A DNA stretch of 64,000 nucleotides, from NCBI GenBank assembly GCA_019638395.1, contig JAHBTX010000003.1, forward strand, positions 496,001 to 560,000, read 5' to 3'. The stretch's first letter is position 1, and the number at the start of each line of letters is the position of its first letter. The notes under the pieces are model-generated. The model ran no database searches. It saw nothing but the letters and a program-made list of their open reading frames with translations, and had not been told where the DNA came from. Source of the stretch: Cyclobacteriaceae bacterium. Its GTDB lineage: Bacteria; Bacteroidota; Bacteroidia; Cytophagales; Cyclobacteriaceae. This document shows positions 8,789 to 18,519 of the stretch, piece by piece. The translations under genes were made by a program, and so were the position numbers.

Positions 8789-9109
8789 TCAATACGATTT
8801 AAACTGCGCAAGGTATAATGCTCCGCAAAATGGAGGCCTCTATACAGGTTATATTATTGTTAACACTCACATGGATTAATCCGCCTTAGTAAGTTTTTAG
8901 TTTTGCATAATGCAGGTAGTTAATAAAGCGCAGTACTAGCATGCTGTAAATGGGGGTTGGGTTATAGCCAGACTTGGCCCTATAGTAACTCAACAGCTTA
9001 TATACTATTGCTCTTAAAATGCCGGCACATAAAATTTTTGTTGTAAAGCTTATTTACGTGGCCTATCTTGAATGGAGGCACGATTGTGAGAGTTTTAAAT
9101 TAAATACCG
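8789..9109. other. Shared upstream region of two divergent kinase genes
   Basis: A 321-bp spacer with both promoters expected in it. On the plus side a TTG near 9041-9043 followed 20 bp later by TATCTTG (9064-9070) is a partial match to the Bacteroidota TTG-N19/23-TAnnTTTG promoter, about 40 bp before the start at 9110. No ORF, tRNA, strong hairpin or repeat was seen in the rest. Confidence 0.35.
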
Positions 9110-10297
9110 ATGATAGAAATTCCCGAAAACGATGAGGAGCGGGTAGAGGCTTTGCGCGCATACCAGCTAACGGGCACACCACCCGAACGCGATTTTGATG
9201 ACTTGGTTGAAATGGCTTCGCGCATTTGTAACATGCCAATGTCGGCTATAACGTTAATAGACTCTACCCACCAGTGGTTGAAAGCAAAAGTTGGTTTGCA
9301 ACATAGTGTGGGGCCGCGCGAAGAAGCATTTTGCGCTCACACGATTTTAGATGACCGTATGCTGATAGTGACAGATGCAACCCTCGATAAACGATTTTCA
9401 AATAATCCGCTGGTAACCGGTAACCCCGATATCCGGTTTTATGCCGGTATGCCGCTTATAAATCCGGATGGTTTTCGGTTTGGTTCGTTGTGCGTATTGG
9501 ATACAAAACCACGCGAACTCACCGAAGATCAACGCTACTATCTTTCCGTTTTGGCAAAACAGGTAGTAAAACACATGGAACTCCGCAAGAAAGTGCTGGA
9601 GCTACAGCGGCTTAACGATGCAAACAGTAAATTGATTTCAGTAATTAGCCATGATTTACGCAGCCCGCTTAACTCGCTGTTTGGGTTGCTACATCTGGTT
9701 GAAAACCACAACCTGTCGCAGGCAGAATTCAAAGAATTTTTACCCGATGTAAAGCGAGGATTTACAGCAGCCAGCAGTTTGCTCAACAATTTGTTGGAAT
9801 GGGCTGCCTTGCAATTTGCACAAACCCTACTCAAATTTTCAAAAGCACCTTTATACCCGCTGGTGGAAGATATTATTAATGACAACCGGCATCAGTTTGA
9901 GAAAAAGAACAACGTAGTGTATAATAAAATTGAAACAGCCACACAGGGTTGGTTCAATGAAAACCTGGTAAAGGCAATTCTTAGGAATCTCCTTCTCAAT
10001 GCTAATAAATTTACAAACAAGGGAGTCATTACGGTTTCAGCCCGTGTTGATAATGACGTTATTGAAATTGGCGTGCATGATACCGGTGCAGGGATTTCAC
10101 CCGAGCGGGTGGCTCGCTTATTTGAATGGGAAAGCCGAACCAGCACAATTGGTACAGGTGGTGAAAAAGGATCGGGTTTTGGATTACAACTTTGCAAAGA
10201 GTTTGCCGAGCAAGGTAGTGGCTCGATATGGGTATCGAGCCAGGAAGGTAAAGGGTCGGTATTTTATTTTACAGTGCCGGCAAATCGCAAAGGCTAA
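9110..10297 (+). CDS. Cytoplasmic GAF-domain sensor histidine kinase
   Basis: A 395-residue kinase with no membrane helix or signal peptide. A GAF domain covers about 29-155 (ASRICNMPMSAITLID through FRFGSLCVLDTKPREL), the type that often binds small ligands or chromophores. The kinase core carries His181 in ISVISHDLRSPLNSLFGL, the N box RNLLLNANKFTNKG, HDTGAGIS and GSGFGLQLC. The N-terminal ENDEERVEALRAYQLTGTPP is a typical opening of GAF-HK proteins in many bacteria. No regulator gene is adjacent. Whether the GAF domain binds a bilin cannot be claimed: a cysteine is present in EEAFCAHTIL, but it also occurs in non-photoactive relatives. Confidence 0.9.
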   Translation: MIEIPENDEERVEALRAYQLTGTPPERDFDDLVEMASRICNMPMSAITLIDSTHQWLKAKVGLQHSVGPREEAFCAHTILDDRMLIVTDATLDKRFSNNPLVTGNPDIRFYAGMPLINPDGFRFGSLCVLDTKPRELTEDQRYYLSVLAKQVVKHMELRKKVLELQRLNDANSKLISVISHDLRSPLNSLFGLLHLVENHNLSQAEFKEFLPDVKRGFTAASSLLNNLLEWAALQFAQTLLKFSKAPLYPLVEDIINDNRHQFEKKNNVVYNKIETATQGWFNENLVKAILRNLLLNANKFTNKGVITVSARVDNDVIEIGVHDTGAGISPERVARLFEWESRTSTIGTGGEKGSGFGLQLCKEFAEQGSGSIWVSSQEGKGSVFYFTVPANRKG

Positions 10298-10301
10298 GTG
10301 T

Positions 10302-11102
10302 TTAAGATTCTGCCGGTACCTGGTACAATACTACCTGATTGCCCATGCCATCTATGTACGATATAACCAGGCGCTCATGGCTGATTTCCCAAATATTAAA
10401 GTGAATGGTTGGCCCGCCTTCTCGCGCTGAGACATAAGTAGATTCAGCATCTTCAAACCGCCAGGTTCCGGTTGTATTAGTAAGGCATCCATTGGTGTAT
10501 GTTGTAGTAAGATTCCCATTGGCAAAATTTGTAAAACGGGTAGCCAACAAACAAGCCGAAAGCGGAACCTCAACTCCGTTAACGATTCGTTTTTCGTACT
10601 TCCATACCTTACTGTTGGTTCCGGCAATAAATTGGGTTCGTGTTGGAAACGGATCATCAGCAACGGCTATAAATGTTTCATCTTGAATAAATCCACCAAT
10701 GTCTGTACGTAACTTAAGTTCAGTTTCTGATATAGAAACAATGGTAACATTAAAAAAACCTCCTAATGTAAGTTGTTTGCCATTTAGTGCCCAGGTGAAG
10801 GTGTCGGCATCCTGCGAAATCATGCTTAAACCATCTTCGCAAGGTTCTGCTAAACAGGTGTAAGTTGATAGTTTAAGTTGGTTATTATCGCTGAACCGCC
10901 ACTTGCTATACTTTAATTCGCATGCGCCAATACAATCATCCACACCATTAAATTTTCGGGCACTGATTTTCCAGACTTTAGCTGTGCCGTTGGTAAGTAA
11001 CGTGCGCGTGTTATCAACCGGAATATCTTCCTCCTCATTGCACGATGACAAAAAAGAAATACCCGCTAAAAAAAGAATCCAAAGTAGTCTAAGATGTTTC
11101 AT
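10302..11102 (-). CDS. Lipoprotein with two lipocalin-like repeats
   Basis: A 266-residue lipoprotein: signal LLWILFLAGISFLSSC with lipobox SSC at about residue 21, then an acidic EEED typical of surface-exposed Bacteroidota lipoproteins. The mature part is two related domains of about 110 residues. The first begins NTRTLLTNGTAKVWKISARK, the second PTRTQFIAGTNSKVWKYEKR. Both continue with a cysteine-containing stretch and a W/T-rich beta segment (KWRFSDNNQL against TWRFEDAEST). The pattern resembles the lipocalin-like domains of this phylum. No catalytic residues are evident; a binding or structural role is inferred. It ends four bases past the end of the convergent kinase gene. Confidence 0.7.
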   Translation of the reverse strand: MKHLRLLWILFLAGISFLSSCNEEEDIPVDNTRTLLTNGTAKVWKISARKFNGVDDCIGACELKYSKWRFSDNNQLKLSTYTCLAEPCEDGLSMISQDADTFTWALNGKQLTLGGFFNVTIVSISETELKLRTDIGGFIQDETFIAVADDPFPTRTQFIAGTNSKVWKYEKRIVNGVEVPLSACLLATRFTNFANGNLTTTYTNGCLTNTTGTWRFEDAESTYVSAREGGPTIHFNIWEISHERLVISYIDGMGNQVVLYQVPAES

Positions 11103-11260
11103 ACATTTTTTTTAATCAAAAGTAAACGTGGTATTCTGTTAATGATTGTAAAAACCCGAACACAACCGGGTATTTCAAAGTATCAGGTTTTGGACTTTAA
11201 ATACACCAACCTTAAGGTGATAGAAAAAGGATTGGAATTTATTATTTTCACCTTCTTGTT

Positions 11261-13345
11261 ATGATGGGTCGATTTATTTTTCAGGTACTAATTAGCTGCT
11301 GCCTGTCGCTAACTGCACAGGGGCAGTCCGAATCGTTTGCCGTACAGCGGCAAGCCTACCTGCGTAAAATTTCATCGGCTGGCCAGGCAGGTGATTTTCC
11401 ATTGGCCGTGAGTACCGCGCGGCAGGGTATAGCATTATCGCAACTTCATAATCACGATTCGTCCAAATGTGTTTTCTCACTTTTCGCGGGTATGGGTTAT
11501 TTTGAATTAAGCAGAAGGGATAGTGCTGCGTACTTTTTACAAGAGGCTATTGCCCTTGCCGATAAGGAGCAGGTATTGGCGTTACAGGTAAGAGCGCGCC
11601 AACGCCTGGCCGATGTTTATATGCAATTGGAAAACTGGGCTGCCATGCCTTTATCCAGATTGATGGAGGAGTTAGAAGTGCTGGTGAAAAATCTGAACGA
11701 TGCCCGCTATACCGCTGGTTACGAGTTATTGCTGGGCAATTATTACAATAAGCGTCAGCAAACCGATTTGGCAATAGAACATTTTTTAAAGTCGTTGGAA
11801 ATTTACAGAAGCCTGAATGATAAAAGTAACGAAGCAAGTTTATTGAACAACCTGGGTGGGGAGGTTTTCGCGCAGCGCAGATGGAAAGAATCGATTGCCT
11901 ATTATCAGGCTGCTGTTTCAATTTTCATAAAGCTGGGAAGGGAACATCGCGCTATTGAACCCTACCTCAATATTGGTAAGGCTTATGACCAACTGAGTAG
12001 GCAGGACTCTGCCCGCATCTATACCGAAAAGTCGCTTGCTTTAGCAACCCGCATCAATGACAAAGGAGCAGAGGCCGATGCGCATGTGCAATTGGCCCGC
12101 ATCTTAAAAAAAGATTCTTTACAGGAGGAATCGAAGCGGCAATCAGCCCAACACTTGCAGAAAAGCAGCGAGCTGAGCAATGATCTGGGTAGTTTGGAAA
12201 ACAAAGTATTCATTAACATACAGTTGGGAGACGCTGCGTTGAATGCTAAAAAACTACAGGAAGCAAATCGTTATTTTTCTCAAGCGTTGGCTTTTGCAAA
12301 ACAATCCCAACAAAAATCATTGTTGGTTGAAGCGTACAAGGCAAATGCCCGGTACTACAAAGCAGTCGGGCAAGCGGCAGGTGTATTCACATCACTTTCA
12401 GAAGCGTGGAACTACCAGGATAGTATCTACGATCAGAATATACTTCGCACGGCTGCCGAGTTGGAAACCAAATATCAAACCCAGTTGAAAGAACAACAAA
12501 TAGTGCAATTAAAATTTGATAATGAACTGAACCAAATAGAGCAGGAAAAGAAACGGCAACTATTAGTTTTTGTAATGATTGGCTCGTTGCTGCTAGTAGC
12601 ATTGGTGGCCGGCATCATTATATATGCGCGCGATGTACAGTCGCGTAAAAAAGTTATGTTAAAAGAACGCGAGTTATTTGAGTTGAATACCCGTATTGCA
12701 GAAACCCGGCAAATAGCCCTGCGCGCGCAGATGAACCCGCACTTTATTTTCAATTGCATGGCTGCTGCCGATGGTTTTATTCTTAAAAATGAACGCCATA
12801 AAGCTTCCGATTTACTTACCAGGTTTGCAAAAATGGTTCGGCAAGTTTTGGAAAACTCAGAACATGCACTTATTACTTTAGAACAAGAATTTTCTTGCCT
12901 CGAAGTTTTTTTATCCATTGAACAGATGCGATTTCAACAGTCATTTTCCTATACCATTCAGGTACCCGATGCGTTATTGGACTTCCAGGTTCCACCACTT
13001 TTATTTCAGCCTTTTGTAGAGAATGCGCTTATACACGGCATCGGTCCAAGTTTGTTGCCCGATAGAAAAATTGAAATCAGCGCAGAAGGTACACTGGAAC
13101 AAGTTATGGTTCGTATCAAAGATAATGGTATTGGACGGGCAGCAGCAGCCAACCATAAATTACTTGATGGACGAGGCCACCAATCCATGGGAATCCGAAT
13201 TACAACAGAACGATTGAATTTGTTAAAATCATCGCATGGGGTATTCGCCCGGCTCGAAATAGCCGACCTTTCCGATGCCGCAGGCAATGCAACCGGTACC
13301 GAAATAATTATTTTTCTGGAAAGGGCTTTAGCCGCTACCGCCTGA
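11261..13345 (+). CDS. LytS-type sensor histidine kinase with TPR sensor
   Basis: A 694-residue kinase of the His_kinase (PF06580) group. It has a signal or anchor (residues 1-22), tetratricopeptide repeats over about 45-385 (for example AGYELLLGNYYNKRQQTDLA and EASLLNNLGGEVFAQRRWKE), a coiled coil at 395-432, a membrane helix at 433-456, and a cytoplasmic kinase. Phospho-acceptor His494 lies in the hallmark NPHFIFN. The ATPase part has NALIHGI (588-594) and DNGIG (621-625). Such kinases pair with LytTR regulators, and one follows 19 bp downstream. The periplasmic TPR domain suggests sensing through protein or peptide contact, which is inference. The start is ATGATG at 11261. Confidence 0.92.
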   Translation: MMGRFIFQVLISCCLSLTAQGQSESFAVQRQAYLRKISSAGQAGDFPLAVSTARQGIALSQLHNHDSSKCVFSLFAGMGYFELSRRDSAAYFLQEAIALADKEQVLALQVRARQRLADVYMQLENWAAMPLSRLMEELEVLVKNLNDARYTAGYELLLGNYYNKRQQTDLAIEHFLKSLEIYRSLNDKSNEASLLNNLGGEVFAQRRWKESIAYYQAAVSIFIKLGREHRAIEPYLNIGKAYDQLSRQDSARIYTEKSLALATRINDKGAEADAHVQLARILKKDSLQEESKRQSAQHLQKSSELSNDLGSLENKVFINIQLGDAALNAKKLQEANRYFSQALAFAKQSQQKSLLVEAYKANARYYKAVGQAAGVFTSLSEAWNYQDSIYDQNILRTAAELETKYQTQLKEQQIVQLKFDNELNQIEQEKKRQLLVFVMIGSLLLVALVAGIIIYARDVQSRKKVMLKERELFELNTRIAETRQIALRAQMNPHFIFNCMAAADGFILKNERHKASDLLTRFAKMVRQVLENSEHALITLEQEFSCLEVFLSIEQMRFQQSFSYTIQVPDALLDFQVPPLLFQPFVENALIHGIGPSLLPDRKIEISAEGTLEQVMVRIKDNGIGRAAAANHKLLDGRGHQSMGIRITTERLNLLKSSHGVFARLEIADLSDAAGNATGTEIIIFLERALAATA

Positions 13346-13364
13346 TAATTGCTATCTTTCGCTT

Positions 13365-14129
13365 GTGCAAGCCGCTGAGAAAATTAACGCTGTAATTATT
13401 GACGATGAACCGCCCTGCATTGATTCGCTTGTGGCTAAACTAAACGATCATTGCCCCGAGGTGAATATTCGGCAAACATGCTCTTCTGCAGCCGAAGGCG
13501 TAAAAGCTATTTACACGCACCGCCCACACTTGGTTTTTTTAGATGTAAACATGCCCGGTGAAGATGGTTTTTCTGTTCTTCAGCGTTCGCGCGACATTCA
13601 CTACGAGGTTATTTTTACAACGGCATATGATAAGTATGCCTTGCGGGCATTTCAGTTTAATGCTCTTAACTATTTGCTAAAGCCAGTAAGTGCTGCGGAT
13701 GTGGTAGATTCAATTAAAAGGTTTAATGAACAAGCGCATATTCGTACCTCATTACAACAAATTGAAAGTTTGCTGAGCCAGGTTCATCAACATCAGCAAA
13801 GCATGGATAAAATTGCTATTCCAACGCTAACCGGCTATCGGTTTATCCCCATTAAAAATATTATTCGGTTGGAGTCGGACAGCAACTACACTTCGTTTCA
13901 TCTTCAGGGCGAGCCTTCTGTTTTGGTCTCCAAAACGCTAAAGGAGTACGAAGAATTACTGAGTGCAGAAACCTTTGTGCGCGTGCATCACGGCCACCTG
14001 ATCAACTTAGCTCACTTAGTTGAATACCGCAAAGGCCAGGGTGGGGTTGCTGTAATGGCCGATGGTTCCGAAATAGAAGTCTCGGCCCGAAAGAAGGCGG
14101 ATTTACTCGCTCGGCTTCCGCTCCGGTAG
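13365..14129 (+). CDS. LytTR-family response regulator
   Basis: A 254-residue transcriptional regulator and the evident partner of the kinase before it. The receiver domain (6-125) has the acidic pair Asp13/Asp14, phospho-acceptor Asp60 in HLVFLDVNMPGEDGF, threonines in IFTTAYDKYA and Lys106 in NYLLKPVSA. A Gln/His-rich linker leads to a LytTR DNA-binding domain (about 155-252) with IPIKNIIRLESDSNYTSF and VRVHHGHLINLAHLVEY. The start is a GTG; no closer ATG exists. LytTR regulators bind short direct repeats, but no target site was located with confidence near the neighbouring genes. Confidence 0.93.
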   Translation: MQAAEKINAVIIDDEPPCIDSLVAKLNDHCPEVNIRQTCSSAAEGVKAIYTHRPHLVFLDVNMPGEDGFSVLQRSRDIHYEVIFTTAYDKYALRAFQFNALNYLLKPVSAADVVDSIKRFNEQAHIRTSLQQIESLLSQVHQHQQSMDKIAIPTLTGYRFIPIKNIIRLESDSNYTSFHLQGEPSVLVSKTLKEYEELLSAETFVRVHHGHLINLAHLVEYRKGQGGVAVMADGSEIEVSARKKADLLARLPLR

Positions 14130-14316
14130 TTTGGGTTAAACACCAAATTCCACACTTACTAAATCAAATCGAGCAGTTACACATTCGTGTGCATTGGTAA
14201 AACCAAATCAAACAACTTTGATTTGTTAGCCGATCCAGCTTTCGGGCAACAAAAATCTGTAGTTAATGCCTTAGTTCAAAAACGCCCATGGTTGATAATA
14301 ATTAAGCATTTACATC

Positions 14317-15729
14317 ATGACAAAATCAAATCTGTTATTCTGGATATTTTTTTGTTTATCCATATCGCTTCAAGCACAAGCTAAGCGCGCACAGGTGGTT
14401 CAAATCAATCATTCACTTCGTTGGGTAGAGGAGCGAACTATTCCGAATTATTTTAATTACCGATATGTAAAGGATTCTGTACTTCAAACAATTGCAAATA
14501 GCCTGGTTAAATACCTGAAATGTGATGAGGTGTTGATGCCGCAGGAAGTTGGCTATCAGGTTATCATGGGGTTTGGTAAAGCAAAAAATAAGTTTCCTAA
14601 AACAATACCCACTGCTGCTGACTACTATATCAGTATCAATTCAGCCATAACAAGGGCAACAACTGGTTATGCCATTTATTGGGACATTGATATTATTATT
14701 CGCGATAAGAGCGGTGTGATTTTAAACAATAAGATCCGTCACGAGATTGAACCTGTATCCGCTTCATTATATTTTAAAACAGCACGTTGGTTGGGCCAAA
14801 GTGATTTTATTCGGTTTATTTGTCAAACAACCGATGAGGTGCTTGGCCTGCGGCCTCTGCAACCTAAAGTGATCCGCGTGGGTTCTGCTGAAGACGAAAA
14901 GCACAAGCTGGATGCGTGGTTACCTAATCGTGAAACTTTCTTAATGCTTCGGGCCTCAACCACATCGGGGCATACCTATTTCGAAATTCAAAAAGACTCA
15001 ACACTTATTAATTTATTTAAGGTGAAAGAAGGTGCCGTAATTACGAAAGGTCGCTTATTGAATAAAGATCGCCTGGTATCAGGAATTTTATCTGGAGTTA
15101 CCGGCTTTAATGTAAGCTACACTGTAAATGAAGAAATTGAACGCAGGGCAACTGTAACATTTGATCCGGACCAGGAACGAAAAATCCGCTTTAATTATAT
15201 TATACAAACCGAGCAATGGACACGCACCGACAGGATAAATGTAAGTCTTGCTTCTCCTATTGTTGGTGAAGTATTTTGGAAAGATGATTTATACGGACAA
15301 TTCGTGTATGTGCAGGAAACAGATTATTCGGATACTGTGCGTACGGGCAAACAAAAACTAAATCTGTGGGGTGGATGGTACACCGAGAATGAAATGAGCA
15401 TGGGCCCTCAGCAGGTACAACGACTTGAAGGACATTTTCGTGGAAAGAAGTTTGAAATTCAACATGCTGAATTTGATAACTACATACTTGTTTCAGTAGA
15501 TAATGTTCCGGCCGCGTATTTTTCGTTGTTTAATCTTAATGAAAAGGTAGCGGGTTATCAGGGGCAGCGTCTTTCTCGTAATAAATCGTTTCTAACGCCT
15601 TCTGTGGGCGGTTTAAAAGATAAAGAAAAAGCAGAAGTGTACACATTGTATCTGATCCAAACAGAAGATGCTCAATTATTGGAAGACATTATGCAGATCT
15701 ATTCTGCATTTGTTTTTATCTCACAATGA
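14317..15729 (+). CDS. Secreted protein of unknown function
   Basis: A 470-residue protein with a clear signal peptide (LLFWIFFCLSISLQAQAKR). It has no recognised domain. An N-terminal mixed part (QINHSLRWVEERTIPNYFN, then a Lys-rich GFGKAKNKFPKT) contains a beta-rich stretch (YYISINSAITRATTGYAIYW). The C-terminal half is beta-rich and tryptophan/tyrosine-rich (LWGGWYTENEMSMGPQQVQ). No lipobox, membrane helix or sorting tail is visible, so a periplasmic location is likely. It lies 187 bp after the LytTR gene in the same direction and could be one of its targets, but nothing in the sequence proves that. Confidence 0.6.
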   Translation: MTKSNLLFWIFFCLSISLQAQAKRAQVVQINHSLRWVEERTIPNYFNYRYVKDSVLQTIANSLVKYLKCDEVLMPQEVGYQVIMGFGKAKNKFPKTIPTAADYYISINSAITRATTGYAIYWDIDIIIRDKSGVILNNKIRHEIEPVSASLYFKTARWLGQSDFIRFICQTTDEVLGLRPLQPKVIRVGSAEDEKHKLDAWLPNRETFLMLRASTTSGHTYFEIQKDSTLINLFKVKEGAVITKGRLLNKDRLVSGILSGVTGFNVSYTVNEEIERRATVTFDPDQERKIRFNYIIQTEQWTRTDRINVSLASPIVGEVFWKDDLYGQFVYVQETDYSDTVRTGKQKLNLWGGWYTENEMSMGPQQVQRLEGHFRGKKFEIQHAEFDNYILVSVDNVPAAYFSLFNLNEKVAGYQGQRLSRNKSFLTPSVGGLKDKEKAEVYTLYLIQTEDAQLLEDIMQIYSAFVFISQ

Positions 15730-15952
15730 TTATTTCCCAGGAGGCAACAGCGCTGATTTCCATTTTGCCCGTAACTGCGAAGGCCGGTTTTCTTTAATGC
15801 GGTATCCGCGCCAACACATGGTTAGCCCCAATCCTTAACACTTACTAACCCGGGCGTTACAGTTACGCAATGGTGTCATTTCGCATAGTATAAGCAGGCA
15901 ACTTTGGTAAGCCAACTACGAAGTGAAAATACTGGCTTACAAACCTACGCTT

Positions 15953-16786
15953 ATGTTCAAATTTATTACATGGAGCCCGAATGATACCTTGGCAAGGTAT
16001 GTTAAGCGAATCTGTTTTTATGAAGGTTCCTTTCCGGAAGTATCCCGATACCGGCAACCCGTTCTGCCATATGTTATACCCACGTTGGAGTTTTTATATG
16101 GCGATCGTTTTCATACCGTGCATGTAGCCGATGGCAAAACAAATCCGGTAACGGAGGGTGGTGTTTTGGGTCCCATTACACGCTATCAGCTTGATCTTGA
16201 TTTTGTCGGTGAAATAAAAAATATGGCCGTGGAATTTTGGCCACACTCTTTTACCGCATTATTTGGTGTGCCCATGAAAGAATTAACGGATCGGGCAGTA
16301 CCGCTGCAGGACATTCTCGGGCGTGCATCGAACGAGTTGGTGTACGATATCCGACAGGCACAAAATAACTTCCAACGAAAAAAGCGGTTGGAGGATTTTT
16401 TATGTAAACAGATAAGCAGCGCATCCACACAGAATGATCACCAGCTTTCGCAAGCACTTCACATGATGCATCAAGGCGATGTACGGGTGGAGCAGGTGGC
16501 CCGAAAGCTGGGCATCAGCGATCGGCATCTTGAGAAAAAATTTCAATTGGTGATAGGTGTTACACCTAAGCGGTACATGCAAATTCTTCGGTTTAACCGG
16601 GCTATTGCTATGTTAAAAAGAAAGTGTAGCATGCTGGATATTGTAGTAGAGTTGGGCTATCACGATCAGGCGCACATGATTCATGAATTTAAACAGTTTG
16701 CCGGTAGCCCACCCTCAAAATACAAAAGCAACCTGGAGTTTGAATCTTTCTTTTTGGGTAGTCAACAACCTGTATTCTTTCAATAA
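15953..16786 (+). CDS. AraC-family transcriptional regulator
   Basis: A 277-residue regulator. The N-terminal 150 residues resemble the DUF6597-type sensing domain of AraC relatives (FITWSPNDTLARYVKRICFY, VLGPITRYQLDLDFVGEIKN). The C-terminal two-helix-turn-helix domain spans 163-258, with VEQVARKLGISDRHLEKKF as the first HTH, GVTPKRYMQILRFNRAI between, and DIVVELGYHDQAHMIHEFK as the second. The ATG at 15953 is preferred over a GTG ten codons upstream because the family domain starts there. The lipoprotein gene starts five bases after its stop, so it probably leads and controls the envelope operon that follows. Confidence 0.9.
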   Translation: MFKFITWSPNDTLARYVKRICFYEGSFPEVSRYRQPVLPYVIPTLEFLYGDRFHTVHVADGKTNPVTEGGVLGPITRYQLDLDFVGEIKNMAVEFWPHSFTALFGVPMKELTDRAVPLQDILGRASNELVYDIRQAQNNFQRKKRLEDFLCKQISSASTQNDHQLSQALHMMHQGDVRVEQVARKLGISDRHLEKKFQLVIGVTPKRYMQILRFNRAIAMLKRKCSMLDIVVELGYHDQAHMIHEFKQFAGSPPSKYKSNLEFESFFLGSQQPVFFQ

Positions 16787-16791
16787 CTATT

Positions 16792-17988
16792 ATGGCCATG
16801 TTAAGTACTTCTGGTATGGATAAAGCTAAGATAAAATCTGAAACCCAGGTCATCAACGCATTCGGTAACTGCTTAAAACAAAAAGAAGCTTTAGCTCCAG
16901 GAATTTCTTTTCTACCTGCCTTGCTGTTAGTCGTATTATTTTATTCGTGCAATCAAACGACCGATAGTTGTTTAACTTCGATACCATCGGTTTCCACACC
17001 AGAAACCCTGGCTTACGGAACTCCCGTTACTGCCTCGGGTAATCAGGTGCAAACCTGCTTACTTACCCTTTTCGATTCTATTGAATTGAAATCTCCTGTT
17101 GATTTTGATAAATCATACAATGAATTGATTCAGTTTCACCAATCATCTGCCAAAATTTTGCTTAATGAATTAATGAGCGCTAACGAAAGCCAAATTTATT
17201 GTGTGCAACTGGGTTCTGTGGGTTCAGCTCAGGTTTACCTGCTTCAGCTAATTACAGGTAATGTACTGGAGGAGGAAGAATATGATATTATTTTCACGCT
17301 CGATGATGATAACCGGGTAGTAGATCATTTGGTGATTGGTGCCTCTGGTGTACTTTACCAGCGCAACTTTCGTTTTTCAGATCTCAATCGGTTTACTATA
17401 ACTGAAGTTACCGGGCGTGAAGAAACAGTCGGGCCATCGTATGCGGCCGGTTACTATATTAATAAAGCCGGAAAAATAGAACTTGAAAACGGTGAAGTGA
17501 AGCCTGCTCCATCAATTGAAAGCGAGCAGGAATTTTCTGAGTCGTTGATTTACCTGGATGTAAATGTGGCTTCGGTAGAATCTTTTACGGCCCTGGCTTT
17601 TACAGATGAGATTTTACCAGATACGGTATTCTCAACCACCCTTTTTAATCGCAACGTTATTATTGCTTTATCCGGTGTTGAGGACCATGAACAGATTTTG
17701 TATGTAGCCTGGCCGATTGAACAATCGATGGATAAAGGACACTACCGATTAACTGCACTTCAATTTAAAAGCTACCAGACCTTCGACCTGTTAGATCAGC
17801 GCCTGCTTACAACCAGCCTGCGTAAAAAGGATGATTACTACATGTTAAAATTTGAATTTGAACAACGCTGGTTATTGCCAGGCGGCAACCCTGTTACCGG
17901 ATCGCCTTCCGTACAAATACAACATAGCGATTTGTTATTTAAGGTTTATGAAAACGGAACACTACAGAAAACTGAAAACAAGGATTAA
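16792..17988 (+). CDS. Lipoprotein of unknown function, AraC-linked
   Basis: A 398-residue protein. After an unusually long charged N-terminus comes a hydrophobic segment and a cysteine (LPALLLVVLFYSCNQTTDSC), which fits a lipoprotein signal if translation starts further in. An internal Met at residue 9 shortens this only a little, so the start is uncertain. The mature part is acidic and beta-rich (YDIIFTLDDDNRVVDHLVIG, GPSYAAGYYINKAGKIELE), with no recognised family. It follows the AraC gene by five bases and precedes the next gene by 12, indicating co-transcription. Confidence 0.6.
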   Translation: MAMLSTSGMDKAKIKSETQVINAFGNCLKQKEALAPGISFLPALLLVVLFYSCNQTTDSCLTSIPSVSTPETLAYGTPVTASGNQVQTCLLTLFDSIELKSPVDFDKSYNELIQFHQSSAKILLNELMSANESQIYCVQLGSVGSAQVYLLQLITGNVLEEEEYDIIFTLDDDNRVVDHLVIGASGVLYQRNFRFSDLNRFTITEVTGREETVGPSYAAGYYINKAGKIELENGEVKPAPSIESEQEFSESLIYLDVNVASVESFTALAFTDEILPDTVFSTTLFNRNVIIALSGVEDHEQILYVAWPIEQSMDKGHYRLTALQFKSYQTFDLLDQRLLTTSLRKKDDYYMLKFEFEQRWLLPGGNPVTGSPSVQIQHSDLLFKVYENGTLQKTENKD

Positions 17989-18000
17989 CCTATTGAATTT

Positions 18001-18483
18001 ATGAGAAATATAATGCTCGCATTTTTTCTATTAACCGGTACGTGTGCCGATGGTCAAACAGTAGTTTCGTATGAAAACAAAAAGGCTACTTCTTTAAAGA
18101 AGTTAGATTTTATAGCCTTATCAGAAAAGAACGATAGCCTCATCGCGCTCGTAAATTTATTTTTTAGAAAACGTAATGATGCGAATAAAGCCATTTGGAT
18201 AGGTGCAGGTTCTCTTGTAATAACTCCGTTAATAGGTGCAACAACTGCTATAGGCGCTGGGCTTTCCGGTAAGGACGATCCTTCCGAGAAAACTCAGGCT
18301 ATTGTAGTGGCTGGAGTAGTTGTATTTTACCTGGCATCGGGTATCGGTGTTTATTACCGGATTAAATACTCGCGCAAAACCCTGTTACGGTTAATTCAGG
18401 ATTTTCATTCGGGTAAGCCGCTCCCAAATTCATGGGTTGTCAGGCTAAAGGAAAAAGATTTTGCCCGAACCAACACCCTGTGA
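18001..18483 (+). CDS. Small membrane protein of unknown function
   Basis: A 160-residue protein with a signal-like N-terminus (MLAFFLLTGTCADGQ), a polar stretch, and two hydrophobic segments at about 60-82 (AIWIGAGSLVITPLIGATTA) and 95-117 (AIVVAGVVVFYLASGIGVYY). The C-terminus is basic (RIKYSRKTLLRLIQDFHSGK). No family is recognised. The protein is probably in the inner membrane. It is the third gene of the AraC-led run: 12 bp after the lipoprotein gene, 36 bp before the secreted protein. Confidence 0.6.
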   Translation: MRNIMLAFFLLTGTCADGQTVVSYENKKATSLKKLDFIALSEKNDSLIALVNLFFRKRNDANKAIWIGAGSLVITPLIGATTAIGAGLSGKDDPSEKTQAIVVAGVVVFYLASGIGVYYRIKYSRKTLLRLIQDFHSGKPLPNSWVVRLKEKDFARTNTL

Positions 18484-18519
18484 TGTTATTTATAATTTTT
18501 ATTAAAACAAGTAAAAGCT

